Assembly (NCBI GenBank): GCA_030765045.1
Contig: CM060974.1
Coordinates: 49,228,839 to 49,292,838 of the forward strand
Direction of reading: 5' to 3'
Origin: Tenodera sinensis
Lineage: Eukaryota > Arthropoda > Insecta > Mantodea > Mantidae
Length of the DNA: 64,000 nucleotides
Part shown: one piece after another, positions 21,360-32,898 of the stretch
How the letters are laid out: every line of letters starts with the position of its first letter
Position numbering within the stretch: the first letter of the stretch is position 1
Notes under the pieces: model-generated
Told to the model about the DNA's origin: nothing
Databases searched by the model: none
What the model saw: the letters and a program-made list of their open reading frames with translations, nothing else
Position numbers and translations under genes: made by a program

Positions 21360-22621
21360 GAGCGTAGGCTTTCACGGCCGGAGTCAATGTTACTAGAAGA
21401 TATTTCCGGGCTGTTATGCCGTGGTCTGCTGGAGTTAGAACTGCCAGATGTTTCGTCCACAACTGCGGTAGCCATCTTCAGTGGCGCGGACGTAGTCTCC
21501 TCGGAGAAATAAGCGTAGCGTCTGAGGTGTCGGCTGTCCGAGCTGCTGTATTTATACTCCGAGCGGCTTCCGCTGATTGGTCCGGCTGGCGGACGGCAGG
21601 GCAGGGGTGGGAGGTTCCATCCAATGTGTTGTTTCCTCTTGATTGGTTCATTTTTATTATTCCTGTTAACCGTTGTTTCTTGCTTTCAATGACGGGGTAC
21701 CAGTTGTTGTTCAGTTTCAAGGCTTCTTCTTTCTTATTGAAATTGTGGGGATGTTTGTAAATCTCAATGGCTTCGCGTTGTAGCCGGGCATGGTAGTGTG
21801 TAGTGGATGACAGAATGCTGGTATCCTGGAACTTGATGATGTGTTCGCCCTTCGCTTCAATGGCGTGTTGTGCAACTGCGGACTTGTCCGTATGGCCCAG
21901 ACGGCATCCTCTTTTGTGTTCGGCGAGTCTGGTGTTTATGCTGCGTTGTGTAGTCCCAATGTAAATGGAGCCACAGGAACAGGGAATACGATATACGCCA
22001 GCCGAAGACAGGGGGTCCCGGGGATCTTTGGCTGAACGTAGTAGATTTTTAAGCTGTTTAGTGGGCTTGAAGACAGTTTTCACATTATGTCTCTGCAGTA
22101 TGCGTTGGATACGGTCGGTCACATTTTGTAAGTATGGAAGGAAGACCGTACCTTTATGTTTGGGTTTATCTGTAGTGAGTGAGGCAGGTTTTGGTCTCGC
22201 AGGACGGAAGGCTCTTTTGACTTCTTGAACTGAGTATCCATTCGATAATAAAGCTAGTTCAAGGTGATGGAGTTCTTGTGGTAGCAAATGTGGCTCGCAA
22301 ATGCGAGAAGCCCGATTGACAAGTGTCCTAATCATGGCTCGCTTTTGTTTGGGATGATGATTAGAGGCCTTGTTTAAATAGCGGTCCGTATGAGTGGGCT
22401 TACGGTAGACAGTGTGCCCAAGTGAGCCGTCTGCTTTCCTGCTGACCAAGACACCTAGAAAAGCTATCTGTTCATCCTTCTCTTCCTCCATGGTGAATTG
22501 TATGCGGGGGTTGATGCTGTTTAGGTGTAACAGGAAGTCTTGGAGGGTTTCTTTTCCGTGGGGCCATACAACAAAAGTGTCGTCTACGTAGCGGAGCCAA
22601 CAGTTTGGTCTTCCTTCCATT
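21360..22621 (-). mobile_element. Penelope-like element PLE1, 5'-truncated
   Basis: It contains the RT palm/thumb and GIY-YIG endonuclease on one open frame (21478-22620) and a 3' terminal region to about 21360. The 3' region has the segment GGACGAAACATCTGG, a landmark shared with the fragment at 58635-58735. The RT fingers are missing upstream of 22621, so the insertion is truncated. Confidence 0.88.
21478..22620 (-). CDS. Penelope-like RT (C-terminal part) plus GIY-YIG endonuclease, open 380-codon frame
   Basis: The frame opens with the RT catalytic block RYVDDTFVVWPHG (residues about 10-22), then FTMEEEKDEQIAFLGVLV and the YRKPTHTDRYL motif characteristic of Penelope RTs. A basic linker follows. 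The GIY-YIG nuclease starts near residue 208 with GVYRIPCSCGSIYIGTTQ, has the Arg-rich helix RLAEHKRG, and a Glu in LQREAIEIYKHP. Penelope elements use this nuclease to open the target and the RT to copy RNA. The ATG at 22618-22620 is not the natural start, because the N-terminal RT half is absent. It is the longest undamaged transposon-derived frame in the window, suggesting a fairly recent insertion. Confidence 0.88.
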   Translation of the reverse strand: MEGRPNCWLRYVDDTFVVWPHGKETLQDFLLHLNSINPRIQFTMEEEKDEQIAFLGVLVSRKADGSLGHTVYRKPTHTDRYLNKASNHHPKQKRAMIRTLVNRASRICEPHLLPQELHHLELALLSNGYSVQEVKRAFRPARPKPASLTTDKPKHKGTVFLPYLQNVTDRIQRILQRHNVKTVFKPTKQLKNLLRSAKDPRDPLSSAGVYRIPCSCGSIYIGTTQRSINTRLAEHKRGCRLGHTDKSAVAQHAIEAKGEHIIKFQDTSILSSTTHYHARLQREAIEIYKHPHNFNKKEEALKLNNNWYPVIESKKQRLTGIIKMNQSRGNNTLDGTSHPCPAVRQPDQSAEAARSINTAARTADTSDATLISPRRLRPRH

Positions 22622-24434
22622 GAAGTAACAATAGAAAAAAGAACATCTTTAATTTTTTAGACTTACAAACAGCTTACCTTTACAGTAATATCCATTTCAG
22701 AGGCTATGTATGATCAACACATTGACGACAATGCCCAGAATAAGTCAGAGGGCTCAACACAATGCACTTTGCAGTGATAAATATTAACTGACAAATAACT
22801 AAGTTGACATGGCCGTAAAATAGATCACTGCTGCCAACCTACACCAACATGGTAACATCCGTCAGTGAGACAGATATTACCATATAAGAGTTAAAACAAA
22901 ATTTGTAGGTACTTTTCAAGACAAAACAGTCTGGTGTTTAGGAAACTTGATGGACTAATCAAGTGTCACATATTCTCTTATCTGACATTGCAAACTAACA
23001 AGACTGCATATTTATAGAAGACATATTAATAATTTAATAGTGGGCAATTAATAATCAAGTACATACTGCATCTTGGAACGGTTTTTTGCGTGTAGGAACT
23101 GCGGCTGGAGGTTCCACAACATTCACGACGACTGTTTACATGTTGGTCCATTTGCCCCGTGTAATTACCATTTTGTAGCTATGGGACTCTTGGTGCTTTT
23201 CATCGAAGTTCTCGATGAACCTCAGGGCGTAGTACGGGCCTGCGTCTTACGAAGAAGATTAAATTTCCTTTTATCTTTTAGATATACTTATTTATTGTTC
23301 CTTCAAGTCACAAACAACAATACAACTTTTCAGGATTGGCGTCCTTTTTCACAAGCCCTGTGGGGTTCACACAACACGAACACGGACTGCGTAATTTTGC
23401 TTGGGACGTTTATTCATAATCTTCTTCTATTTGTCGATGCAGCCTTACTAATTGTATATCAGTTCTCTGCATGTACACTCCTGTTGACTTTTAAAGCGCA
23501 ATGTTCTTCCAATAAACACTATGTTGATCACTTTTACAATTGTTCGCGGACTATGCGATTTTCGCATGACGCCAATCCCAACAATACATGAACAAGAACA
23601 AGCTAAGACAATTGAAAATCTCTATCATTGCCCACTAGGACAATGATTCACAATTCTAGGGGGCTTTTTCTGCCACCACTATGAACACAAATTTTAACTA
23701 TTTTAGGAGGCTTCTTCTAAAAATATCGCCTCAATCTGGTATCTCATTTGTTTCTGCTACTTACTATCTTGCTCACAGACGCATAGCTGTCAATGTGAGA
23801 CTAAAACCACTTAAGCAATTAAGTGCCCTAAGAAGCTTTGCCGAGAGATTGAGAGCCCTAAGCAGCAATGGTTAGTCTTGAGATCACAGATCCTTAGCTG
23901 CAAAGTTTAATCAAAAGATTGGGAGTCCTGTGCATAAAATTAGTGAAGTATCCATAATATACTTGTAATTGTCATTGTAAGCTTTTCTGTGTCAAAGATA
24001 ATAAAATTGCTTGTAGAGTAATATAATAGAATTTGAAGTATGGCTTACTGTCATAATACACATTAAATTCAGGTAAACATAGGAAGGAAGCTAAGCATAA
24101 CTGATCTGAGGACTAAATTATTTATCATTATGGCTAATGTGGCAACCGTTGTTTACATTTCCATAGTAGCGGCCTCTCTTATCCTTTACCACACTTGCTT
24201 GATGTTTATCATGTATCTTCTTTTAAAAATCAGGCTGTAGATTCAGATTAACATAACCATAAGTAAGGAAGCTATGAATCTTTGAATTATAAGTGTTATA
24301 CTTAACATATTACACCAAATAACAGATCATTACCTTTTACTACTTTATACTGCCCGTTGAAATGTAATTTGTTATTTTGATTATCTGGAAGCAAGTTGAT
24401 GGATGTTAGTAATAACGTGTTTCTTTTTCCACAG
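22622..24434. other. Region upstream of the zinc-finger gene first coding exon
   Basis: No repeat is recognised. A 172-codon plus-strand open frame at 23073-23591 is long for this base composition but has no domain I can name. It contains a perfect 8-bp hairpin, TTCATCGA-agttc-TCGATGAA, at 23199-23219. An upstream noncoding exon or promoter of the zinc-finger gene could lie here, because the next exon begins at a splice acceptor, but no site can be fixed. Confidence 0.35.
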
Positions 24435-24768
24435 ATGTGCTGCTGAAGTTTAAGAACAGACCTGTTTACATGCAGCAACTAGTAAAATGGATATCAAAGA
24501 AGAACCTTGTTTCCTGAACTTTGGTTCAGAGAAAGAGAGAGATACCACAGATCTTGTAACAGAAGTTAAATTTGAAACTGTTACATGTAGCAGTGATATC
24601 AAATCAGAACTTGAAGAAGATTCCACATATTGTTCACAGAATGAAGAACACTATCTAATGAGATTTAATGAAACCATCAATGTAAGTGAAATTGAAACCA
24701 ATACAAATATTAAAGAGGGACATCTGTGGTTGGAAAAAGAAGAATCATGTATTAATGACGATATTAAG
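24435..24768 (+). CDS. Zinc-finger gene, exon with 5'UTR and N-terminal coding part (CDS 24487-24768)
   Basis: A pyrimidine-rich acceptor (TTCTTTTTCCACAG) precedes 24435, so there is an upstream noncoding exon. The first ATG (24435) closes after three codons. The ATG at 24487 opens 94 codons and ends exactly at a donor, GTAAAAGT, at 24769 (phase 0). The protein segment is acidic with no finger. It contains three psi-K-x-E patterns (IKEE at residues 3-6, then VKFE and IKSE) that match the SUMO-attachment consensus; modification is inferred only. The open frame reads on to 24828 in the intron, but the phase match to the 41-nt exon and the finger exon supports splicing at 24768. Confidence 0.82.
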
Positions 24769-25639
24769 GTAAAAGTAATCACTTTTATTTTGCTTTCTTT
24801 TCCTATTTTCTTAAATATTTGGTGCTGAGTTTTTAATAATTATACTTTGCGTTGAGCTATGAGATTATTTCTTTATCTCAGGTCATGGTACAGGGTGAAA
24901 TGAACGAACACAGGATGTAACTTCACTATATCACTTTTATTTACACTTTTTCGTCGAATATTACACTCGGTACAATTGAATTATCTTTCGTTGCACATGT
25001 ATATACTTTCATGACAGTCTTTTCACTTTATTAAATATTTTAGACCCAAATGTACGCGCGTTACAAAAATGTGTCTTCACTTTTCAAGCTCAGAGATGCT
25101 ACGAACTAAAAAATTGGCACCTCTTTTCATAATATTTTTGTATTCATGCACGTATGCGCTCATTTTGCCGCGAAGTACACTTTGAAATCCTCCTACACTA
25201 AATAGTTCCTGTAATGTTAGGGAAGAGATGTTTATCTATCCTCCCTACACTTTTAACATTAAATATATATATATATGGTTCTTATGTTTATACATATTAA
25301 ATTTAAAATGAAATCCAACATTTATGACATTTTTAAACAACTTATTAGCAACAATTGAAAAAATAGCAATATGTTTTCATTACTAAACTAATCTTTACCA
25401 ACATAAAAAATAAATTACATTTGCAATAAATATTTACATAAATGCTTTCCTTTCAGGGTCTAACCATATATTCTGTCTCATATTCAACACTGATATGTAA
25501 ATGTCAATATTTTATTTTGTGTCTAATAGAAAGAAAACATACTTATATAAATACCAATTTTATTGCTGCACAATTACCTCAATATACTTGTGTAGTGGTT
25601 ATTTTATTATGGTTATGCTGTAGCTATGAGTCTTATCCA
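24769..25639. other. Intron 1, unassigned part
   Basis: Start of the first coding intron (24769-31193). It holds AT-rich DNA with no recognised element. An open frame at 25442-25834 has no known motif and overlaps repeat R. Confidence 0.5.
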
Positions 25640-26240
25640 CAGGGCGTTATGGGTGTAAGTGAACAAATAAGGGTGATAATTATTCTACTTCCAATAAATG
25701 TTCAATTTTCTGCCAATTCAGCTTTATTTTTATGCACTTACAACAACATAATAAATTATCTTCACTCTCTTACAAATATCAGTGTTATTAGGTCCCGAAA
25801 CTATTCTATTCAAGACCTTCATGGTTTTGTATAAGTTAAATCTGCACTTCTTTTATAAATATCTTGGAATATTTACGAGATAATCATGTGTGATGAATAT
25901 CTACATGTGGTGTTCAGTTAGATGTCCTTTGGCAATACAATCTAATGTTGGATAGCCGACAAAATCTCTACATTCAGCAGCATGTATATGTGTCTGTCTA
26001 AACATTAGTAATTAGTTATTTATTACGTCCCTAGTTACGGGCATAGCAACTGAGATTGAGTGGTTATTTATCATTAGTTTGATCACAGTACATCGAACAC
26101 GCTGCCATGAGCAACCTTGAACACATTTCCCTATGTTACGCATAGTTTCTGAACATTGACTAAAAAGAGAGAGAAAAAAAACAATGAAACACAGTACACA
26201 ATATTCACATTTGCTGTGTCCAAACAATCTGCCACGACAG
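25640..26240 (+). repeat. Repeat R copy 1
   Basis: It shares with R copy 2 (28447-28905) GTATAAGTTAAATC, AATATCTTGGAATATTTACG, GCCTTTGG-type and CGACAAAATCTC blocks, CTAGTTACGGGCATAGCAAC, and ACATTGACTA-AAAGAGA. The first part (GGGCGTTATGG, AAATAAGGG, about 25643-25680) matches the start of R copy 3. About 150 bp between the first part and 25834 have no counterpart in copy 3. No coding capacity or terminal repeat is seen. Confidence 0.75.
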
Positions 26241-26689
26241 AAATAAGTTTCTAAATGAAAAGTAGCTTTCATGTCCAGTGAGTTTCAATCTTACCATTCC
26301 AAGGCCTTGTTCTTCTGCCTCTGTTTAATGATCATCATTTTCAATTTGCTTGGTGTTCTCTTTACTTTAAAGTACAGCTTGATTATTTAGACCTCACCAT
26401 GCAGAAACGCAGAGGAGGAGAAGGTAGCCTAGGGTGGGGGATAAAGGCTGGCAGTATTCTCCTTACCTGTTTTTGTTACCCGCATTGTGCACACACTCGC
26501 TGCCCAGCTACTACCGACCCAAAACCCCTCCCATAAGATAGTGGACTAGTCCGACTGCTGCGCATACAGCTAAGCAGGGTCAGGTCTATCAAGCTGTACT
26601 CTTCTATTTCTCTTATGAACAGCTTGGGGTCTCCCCTTTATCCTCGTCAAATGTCAGGTGTGATTTTATTTAATAGTATTCAAGGTGTT
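26241..26689. other. Intron 1, unassigned DNA between repeat R and PLE2
   Basis: A moderately GC-rich stretch without a recognised gene or repeat. The 3' region of PLE2 probably begins near 26690. Confidence 0.35.
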
Positions 26690-26889
26690 CTCGGGCTTCG
26701 AGCCAGGTGTAGTGATGAAGAGCCATTGACATTTCGGGAGTGTACATCTTTCCCATCATCAGGATGATGAATGACTAGCAAGAGTGAAGGGACCAGTATA
26801 TGTACTGTCCACTAGTACTTACCGAGTAGAAAACACCCAGTCTAATGTGGAAGTGGTTCAACGCTCCGTTGGAATCTGTGTTTTCTGAG

Positions 26890-27512
26890 TCAGTCGATTT
26901 CCAACTTTAAGGCTGGTTTCCAGGAGGGACTGAACTGCAATCCAACATCCCGGTTCAGTGTACTCTTCTCGGAGGAGATGGACAGAGCCTCCTCAACCCT
27001 ACGTTCCCAGAAACCACTAAATTGTGCCACAATGGTCATTTCTTTGAAGTTAGCTCTGTGGATTTTTTCAAAGCAGTGCTCTGTCAACCCTGACTTGTCA
27101 GGCTGCATTAAGATTATGGGCCATTCGTGCTCCTTGACTCTGGTGGAAATTGTCCTGCCGGTTTGCCCTTTGTACAGCGTCCCGCATTCACAGGGGATAT
27201 GGTATACCCCTGGTATATTGTCCAGTTTGTCCGTAACTGGACTCACTAGGTGTTTGATCTTTAAAGGTGGTTTGTGAATGGTTCTGATGTTGTGTTTTGC
27301 GAGAATTTTATTGATTCTGCCGAACAGATTGCCAGTATATGGAATGCAGGCAGTGGTGGTCGGCTTTCTTGTCTTTGCTGAGATTGTGGTTTTCCTCTCT
27401 TGGCCTTGGAGATTGAGGCTTCAATATCATCTGCGGAGTAGCCATTTTGGCGGAAAGTGTGCCTCAGGTGCTGTAGTTCTTGCTTTAGGTGGCTGGGATT
27501 GGCAATAGACAT
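26890..27512 (-). pseudogene. PLE2 linker and GIY-YIG endonuclease
   Basis: The segment 27512-27261 encodes the RT-to-nuclease linker (LKQELQHLRHTFRQNGYS). The segment 27246-26890 encodes the nuclease: GVYHIPCECGTLYKGQTGRT, with the Arg helix STRVKEH, HCFEKIHRANF and the Glu in RRVEEALSI. The second half of the signature reads YKG where family members have YIG or YVG. Together with the frame break between linker and nuclease, this marks the copy as inactive. Confidence 0.85.
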
Positions 27513-27514
27513 AG

Positions 27515-28375
27515 CTCTGTGGGCCAGAGTGTTGAGGTCTCTGACCCATTATGATTTATGATGGAAACTGCAAGCATTCAAATAGAGGTCAGTGTGTGTT
27601 AGTTTGCGGTACACTGCATGCCCCAGAGTACCGTTGTTTCTGGAGATCAGAGTGTCCAAAAATGGCAGAGTTCCGACCTTCTCCACTTCCATGGTGAACT
27701 GAATTTCGGAGGCTGTTGAGGTGTGTGAGGAAGCTCGGCAAAGTGTCTAGTCCATGTGGCCATATAACGAATATGTCATCAACGTAACGGTAGAAATGAG
27801 ATCGCTTTAGTGGGGCTGTGGCAAGTATTTTGTGCTCCATGTAGAAATTTGTTATTGCTGGTGACAATGGAGAGCCCATTGCCACACAGTCTACTTGTTC
27901 ATAGAATGTGCCACCAAACAGGAAAAAAGTGAACATAAGAGTGTGCTGGAAGAGCTCAAATATGTCAACCAGAAAGTGTTCCATCAGAAGCTGGATGGTA
28001 TCCTGTAGTGGTACCCTTATTAAAAAGAGAGACCATGCCGAAGCTGACGAGAAGATCACAAGGGCCAGTAGTGATGTTGTCCAAGGACTGTATGAACTGT
28101 GTGGAGTTCGTCACGTGGTGTGGGCAATCCCCTACCAGAGGTTGCAACAGATCCGCTAGGTAGTGTGCCAGCCGGTATGTAGGGCTGCCCTTGGCATCAA
28201 CATTGGGGCGTAATGGGACGTGTGTTTTGTGGATCTTGGGGAGCCCATACATTCTAGGAGGCCTGGATCCCGGCGGTGATATAAACTGTTTGGTTTCTGG
28301 AGTAAGGCTAGATCTTCTAATTAGTTGAGTGATCTGTCGCTCTATGGAGGTGGTAGGATCCCTCCCGAGGATTCT
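27515..28375 (-). pseudogene. PLE2 reverse transcriptase
   Basis: From the 5' side the minus strand reads DPTTSIERQITQLIRRSSL, then GSRPPRMYGLPKIHK (about 28270-28230), RPNVDAKGSPTYRLAHYLAD, and after frame changes YEQVDCVAMGSPLSPAITNF. The catalytic block YRYVDDIFVIWPHG lies at about 27800-27755. These are Penelope RT landmarks in the right order. Several indels split the frame (28252-27965 and 28059-27589 are different frames), so no full enzyme is made. The YVDD residues are kept. Confidence 0.85.
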
Positions 28376-28446
28376 TTAGGCTAAGAGCTGCTCTGTGGTC
28401 TTTTTCAAAGCAGTGCTCCACCAGCCCTGACTTGTCAGGCTGCATT

Positions 28447-28905
28447 TTGTGTATAAGTTAAATCCACACTTCTTTTGTAAATATCTTGGAATATTTACGA
28501 GATAATCATGCGTGATGAATATCTACACGTGGAGTTCAAATAGACATCCTTCGGCAATACAATGCAATGTTGTTGGATTACCAACAAAATCTCCATACAT
28601 TCAGGAGCACAAATATGCATCCATCTACATTGATGCATATATCTGTAGTAACTAGTCATTCAATACCCCTCTATAGGGTAATTGTTATTTTCCTAGTTAC
28701 GGGCATAGCAACTGAGATTGATTGGCTATTTATCATTGGTTTGATCAGAATATGTCAATCACATGGCCATGATTGACTTTGAACACATTTCACTTTGATA
28801 TGCATAGTTTCGGGACATTGACTAGAAAGAGAAAAAACCCAATTGTGACAATCAAACAGTACACAATATTCATATTTGCTGGTGTCCAAACACTCTGGCA
28901 TATTC
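28447..28905 (+). repeat. Repeat R copy 2
   Basis: Same orientation and order as R copy 1, beginning directly after the partial PLE2 copy. Blocks: GTATAAGTTAAATCCACAC, GAATATTTACGAGATAATC, GACATCCTTCGGCAATACA, CTAGTTACGGGCATAGCAAC, GTTTCGGGACATTGACTAG. It is closer to copy 1 than to copy 3. Confidence 0.78.
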
Positions 28906-31193
28906 CCTGGTGCACTTTAACACACTCAATCCAGTTACATTTGGGAGCGAAAGTAGATGAAATATGTAGTTCTTAAGGCATTTTTCCAGCTAAGCTCTTC
29001 ATCTTCAAGAAATTTTGTATCAGATACAGTGTGATTGTTGCATCTGATTGGTAACTAATTCACTTACGCTTTGTTTTGAATTGAGTACAGTTTTTCTTTA
29101 TCATAGTTTAACGATATCTTATTTGAAGTTTGTATGTGCACATATTGTAATGTTTTCTTTTTCTAAATCTAAATTGGGATGATGAGGATGAGCTGATTTG
29201 TATACAACTTTCTCCATTGGTTCAGAAAAGGCTGTTAAGAGTTAGATGACACCTTGAGCCAAGAGACTCAAATAGCCATGCTCATTTAAGGGAGATGTAA
29301 TGGACTGGTCATCAATTTTAAAGTTACACGATCAGTCCCAGCAAGTACAGTCAAATGAAACTGCAGTAAATGATGGGCAAAGCTCATTTAAAATACAGTG
29401 TCATGACATGCATGCATGGTTATAGGGCTTCATTTGACTGTGGTTGCATGGATTTTGCTATTTTTCCTTATAAAACACTAGAAATTTAATTATAAAAGAC
29501 ATGTTTTATAATACAAATCAGTTTAAAATGCATATTTTGTACTCATACTTGCTAGCATAAAATAAAAAATTATGCTATTAAACTATTTTATGTGGAGTAA
29601 AGCTTATTGCCTGAAAGCAACACGGCATTAAGGGGTTCTTCATTTGGAGTAGTTATGTGAGCATTATTACTTTCTTTGTGTTACACTTTTTATTATATTC
29701 TGCACTGCTTTATTTTTATTGGTACATTCATCATTAGCTAGTGAGTAATACCTTCTTTTGCTTCATTCATTACTCTTTTAAGTATTTTACAATATGTCTG
29801 TAGAGTATTGTAATGTTTGGGTCATAAACTATGTGATATACTAGGAACAAGTTTCTTTTATTTGCAAAGGACTTCCTCATACTTAAGTAATTTAAAGTTT
29901 GACCATTATTACATGTGATGACTTTGTTTTTCTAGGGAAAATAACTTTAAATGATAGTGGCATAAGTTGAGAAATCATCAAATTTGTCGTTTACTTAAAT
30001 GTTTACATAGATAAAAGTCTACTTCCATTTCTTGAACACCAACTTAAATTTAGATATCTGCTGATCACTAATTAGTGTTGTCATTTACCTTTTCTATAAT
30101 CAATGTTTCTTACTAGCAATACCTGACCTTCATGATCTGATATGCCATTTACAATAGGATTTAAATTGTAATGGAATTTTTTCTGAGTCCAGAGAAATAT
30201 TATTTATAGCTGTTGCAGTGTTCCTATGAATTCTGATCAGAAAGTGAATGACATATTCTAAGTTAAATGTATGTAGCAGGGAGGTGGGGTTAGTTTTCAT
30301 TTTTCCATCATTAAGTGTGTTTACCTTAAAATGTCCACAAACTGTTTTAACATTTTGAATGTAAATGTATGAGATGATTCTATCTAATCTGTGTAAAGAT
30401 CTTTGAAAGTTCCCTGTGGGAGTGCTATATTGTTAAAATGATATAGTTTGTTACCTACCAAGTTCTATTTTTACTGTGACTCATATTTAACTTTAAACCA
30501 GTTATGTTCATTTACATTTATTTATTTCCTCCATCTTCCTTTCATGTTGTTTTAATCCCATGTAACTGCATTCCCTTTCAATTACTCCTACTTTTATTTT
30601 CTTTACTTTTACAATTAGGATATCACTTATCAATATTATCACTATTACACTTAAAACTCGTTTTGCTATTCTCAAGTTTTACAACTAGCCTCTCTCTCTG
30701 CCTCCTTAGCAACATGACATCATTCAAGGAGCATTCAATTTGGGATACTTCCACCTGGAAGCTCAAAGCAATGTCACACTATAAAGATGAGCAGCAATTT
30801 GAAGCAAAGTTTATAATTTACAAATTATGAACACAGCTGTTTCTAATACTTCTAGACCAAAATTATCACGTTGACCTAAACCCCACTCAGTCATTGACTC
30901 ACTCACTCTAATACTTCTACTTAAGGGCAATGAATGTAATATTTATTTTCAACTGTGTATGAAAAAGGAACCTTTTGAAGTCCACAGCTATGTATGTCTT
31001 TCCTTTGTATAACAAAGCTTTATGTGCTTTAATGAAAGAATGGTATTTATTGTGATTGGATTGTTTTATGTGAAGTAATTTCTTTTCTCTAGATTATGTA
31101 AAAAGTATTTATTTCATTTGTGCTCCTCTTTTTGAATATAAGTTAGAGGGTTATAGCAAATCATGTGTTTCTAAGTGAATTATTGTGTTACAG
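28906..31193. other. Intron 1, unassigned 3' part
   Basis: AT-rich intronic DNA with no recognised element. A 13-bp inverted repeat (ACAGTCAAATGAA and complement) has arms near 29347 and 29432. A hydrophobic 108-codon open frame at 30504-30830 has no motif and is not called. Confidence 0.45.
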
Positions 31194-31234
31194 GATAAAA
31201 CACATGAAGACGTTCATTCCACTAAACCACCAAG
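31194..31234 (+). CDS. Zinc-finger gene, 41-nt internal exon
   Basis: The acceptor TTGTGTTACAG lies directly upstream and the donor GTAAGC directly downstream. Its 41 bases continue phase 0 from the first coding exon as DKTHEDVHSTKPP plus two bases (AG). These complete a Ser codon with the first T of the exon at 44140. This exact phase fit on both sides is the main support; no transcript evidence is available here. The encoded peptide is polar and contains no finger. Confidence 0.75.
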
Positions 31235-31689
31235 GTAAGCCATCTGCTGGTTCTTTGTACAAGACTACTTATTTTTATTAAACTTCCCTCATATTCCCTT
31301 TTAGTTCTATGTATAGAAATGTTGGTTTGTTGATATCTAATGTTAAATGCTTGGTAATGAAATAATTTTTCTTGCACTCCAGTATTTAGCTGGAAGGTTG
31401 TAATCTTCTATAAAAGTCAGACAATGTAGAAAATGATCGTATAGACATGTTTTTCATACTTAGTGATCATAATGTAATTCTTTAAGTGGTATCAACCCAC
31501 ACCTATCATATTCCCTATTCGTGTTAGATATGGAACTGTTCTTTGAACATAATGAGTATAACACAGCTATTTGATCAAGTTGTTTAGGTGACTCTATGAT
31601 TAAGATACCACAGTTTTACTGAATTTCCACATGAACTGTATAATTCCTATTTTCTGATAATGTCCTGTAAATTCCTTTGTCCTGAATAA
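31235..31689. other. Intron 2, unassigned start
   Basis: Start of the second coding intron (31235-44139). AT-rich, with nothing recognised before the LTR element. Confidence 0.45.
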
Positions 31690-31946
31690 AGTTTATAAGA
31701 GCTGCTCAACTGATGAAAGGGCAGCAGCTGAAACATGTGGAGAATCAAAAAAGCAATAGTGTGATTTCAGCACACATCAATGTAAACCAAGGTCAGACTG
31801 CCTCATGCCACTGCTTGTGAATATATAACTGACAGCAATCAGCGTGCTAGAGCAAAAGAGTTCTGTTATGTATGCTGGGCTTCTGGCTGCCAGATTGGTT
31901 GTGAATTTCAAGTAAGGCCTATCCTACACCATTCCCAGTATAAAAA

Positions 31947-32779
31947 ATCTGATGTGTTGCATCCACATGAGTTTCTCTACTCTTGTACTAACCATTCTTA
32001 CAAACTCTTATTCCTATATCTTCCTTCTTGATAGTTGAGATACACATTTGTACAAATTATCTTATTCGTTATTTCCTTGTAGGTGCAAGGGGAATATTAG
32101 AATACAGTAGGCTTTGTGTGATAGTCAAATGTTTGAGATTCTGTTGCCTTTGCACACTTAACATATAAAAAAAAATGAACAATGATGACCCATTTCACAA
32201 AAGTTCCAAGTTTTCCGAAACTCACACACATAACAAGGAATATCTCCGAAATGGTTCACCCTACAAGAAAATTTATTGAGACATAAATTGTGTATTTTAG
32301 TAAGATCTACATTTTTTGTATAGTATAATTTGGTCTATCTAACGGTTTACCAGTTATGTAAAAGTCGTCCAGAGTAAATACGACTACAGGGGCTATACGC
32401 AGAAAATTCAAGATATACATTTCATTTGTCATAAAAATATCTCAAACATATGACATTTTAATCAAAATCGTTACGGCCATTTTCAAGAAAATCAAAATTT
32501 TCCAGGTAAAGGGTAGTTTAGGGTGGGGCTATTTTCTTCAAAATCTTCGTGTCACATCCTTGAATGACATTAAACTTAAATACCGACTTTTCGTTTTTGA
32601 GCTATGCTGTCCACAGAGTGACAGACTGACAGACACACAGACACACACACGGACCTTTTTCTAAAAATGCTTTTTTTGGATTCAGGAGGCCTCAAAACAT
32701 GTATTTCCGGTGAAATCTCGACTTCGAATTTTTGGGTGGAATACAATATTTCCCCTACTTACCAGTAGGGAAAGTAAAA
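31947..32779 (+). repeat. Alpha-beta repeat copy 1
   Basis: Module alpha (about 31947-32170) begins TCTGATGTGTTGCA and holds CCTTGTAGGTGCAAGGGGAA. Module beta (about 32171-32779) includes CCGAAACTCACACACATAAC, CGGTTTACCAGTTATG, AAGTCGTCCAGAGTAAATAC and a CAGACACA tract. It ends in the hairpin CCCTACT-TACC-AGTAGGG at 32753-32770. It sits between A-rich flanks (TAAAA on both sides) inside the left LTR. Confidence 0.85.
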
Positions 32780-32853
32780 CTTATGTAATGTGGGAAAGCA
32801 GGTAGTTTTTGACACAAAGGGAAAAGTAGTTGGTTCATGTAGTGCAGCTGTTA

Positions 32854-32857
<4 letters not shown>

Positions 32858-32897
<40 letters not shown>
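32858..32897. repeat. GT microsatellite in the left LTR
   Basis: About 20 tandem GT units. The right LTR has only a few at the same place (near 34900), so the run expanded after insertion. Confidence 0.85.

Positions 32898-32898
<1 letters not shown>

Larger units (their letters stand above)
26690..28446 (-). mobile_element. Penelope-like element PLE2, frameshifted, with a partial second copy at its 5' side
   Basis: The minus strand runs from an RT N-terminal part (near 28375) through RT and GIY-YIG to a 3' region near 26690. At its 5' edge, 28385-28446 repeats part of its own GIY-YIG region (QPDKSGLVEHCFEK), so a truncated second copy sits upstream in the same orientation. Tandem partial copies are a known habit of Penelope elements. 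The whole element lies in intron 1, antisense to the zinc-finger gene. Confidence 0.85.

Noticed and set aside
21416..22228. Plus-strand open frames over PLE1
   Set aside because: They are antisense shadows of the Penelope frame, which has clear RT and GIY-YIG motifs.
23073..23591. 172-codon open frame upstream of the zinc-finger gene
   Set aside because: No recognisable domain, signal sequence or splice context. Kept only as a note in the upstream region.
24769..24828. Reading the first zinc-finger exon through to the stop at 24826-24828
   Set aside because: A good donor at 24769 and exact phase continuity with 31194-31234 and 44140 favour splicing.
30504..30830. Hydrophobic 108-codon open frame in intron 1
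   Set aside because: The Leu/Phe-rich composition follows from T-rich intronic DNA. There is no known motif, and it lies inside a supported intron.
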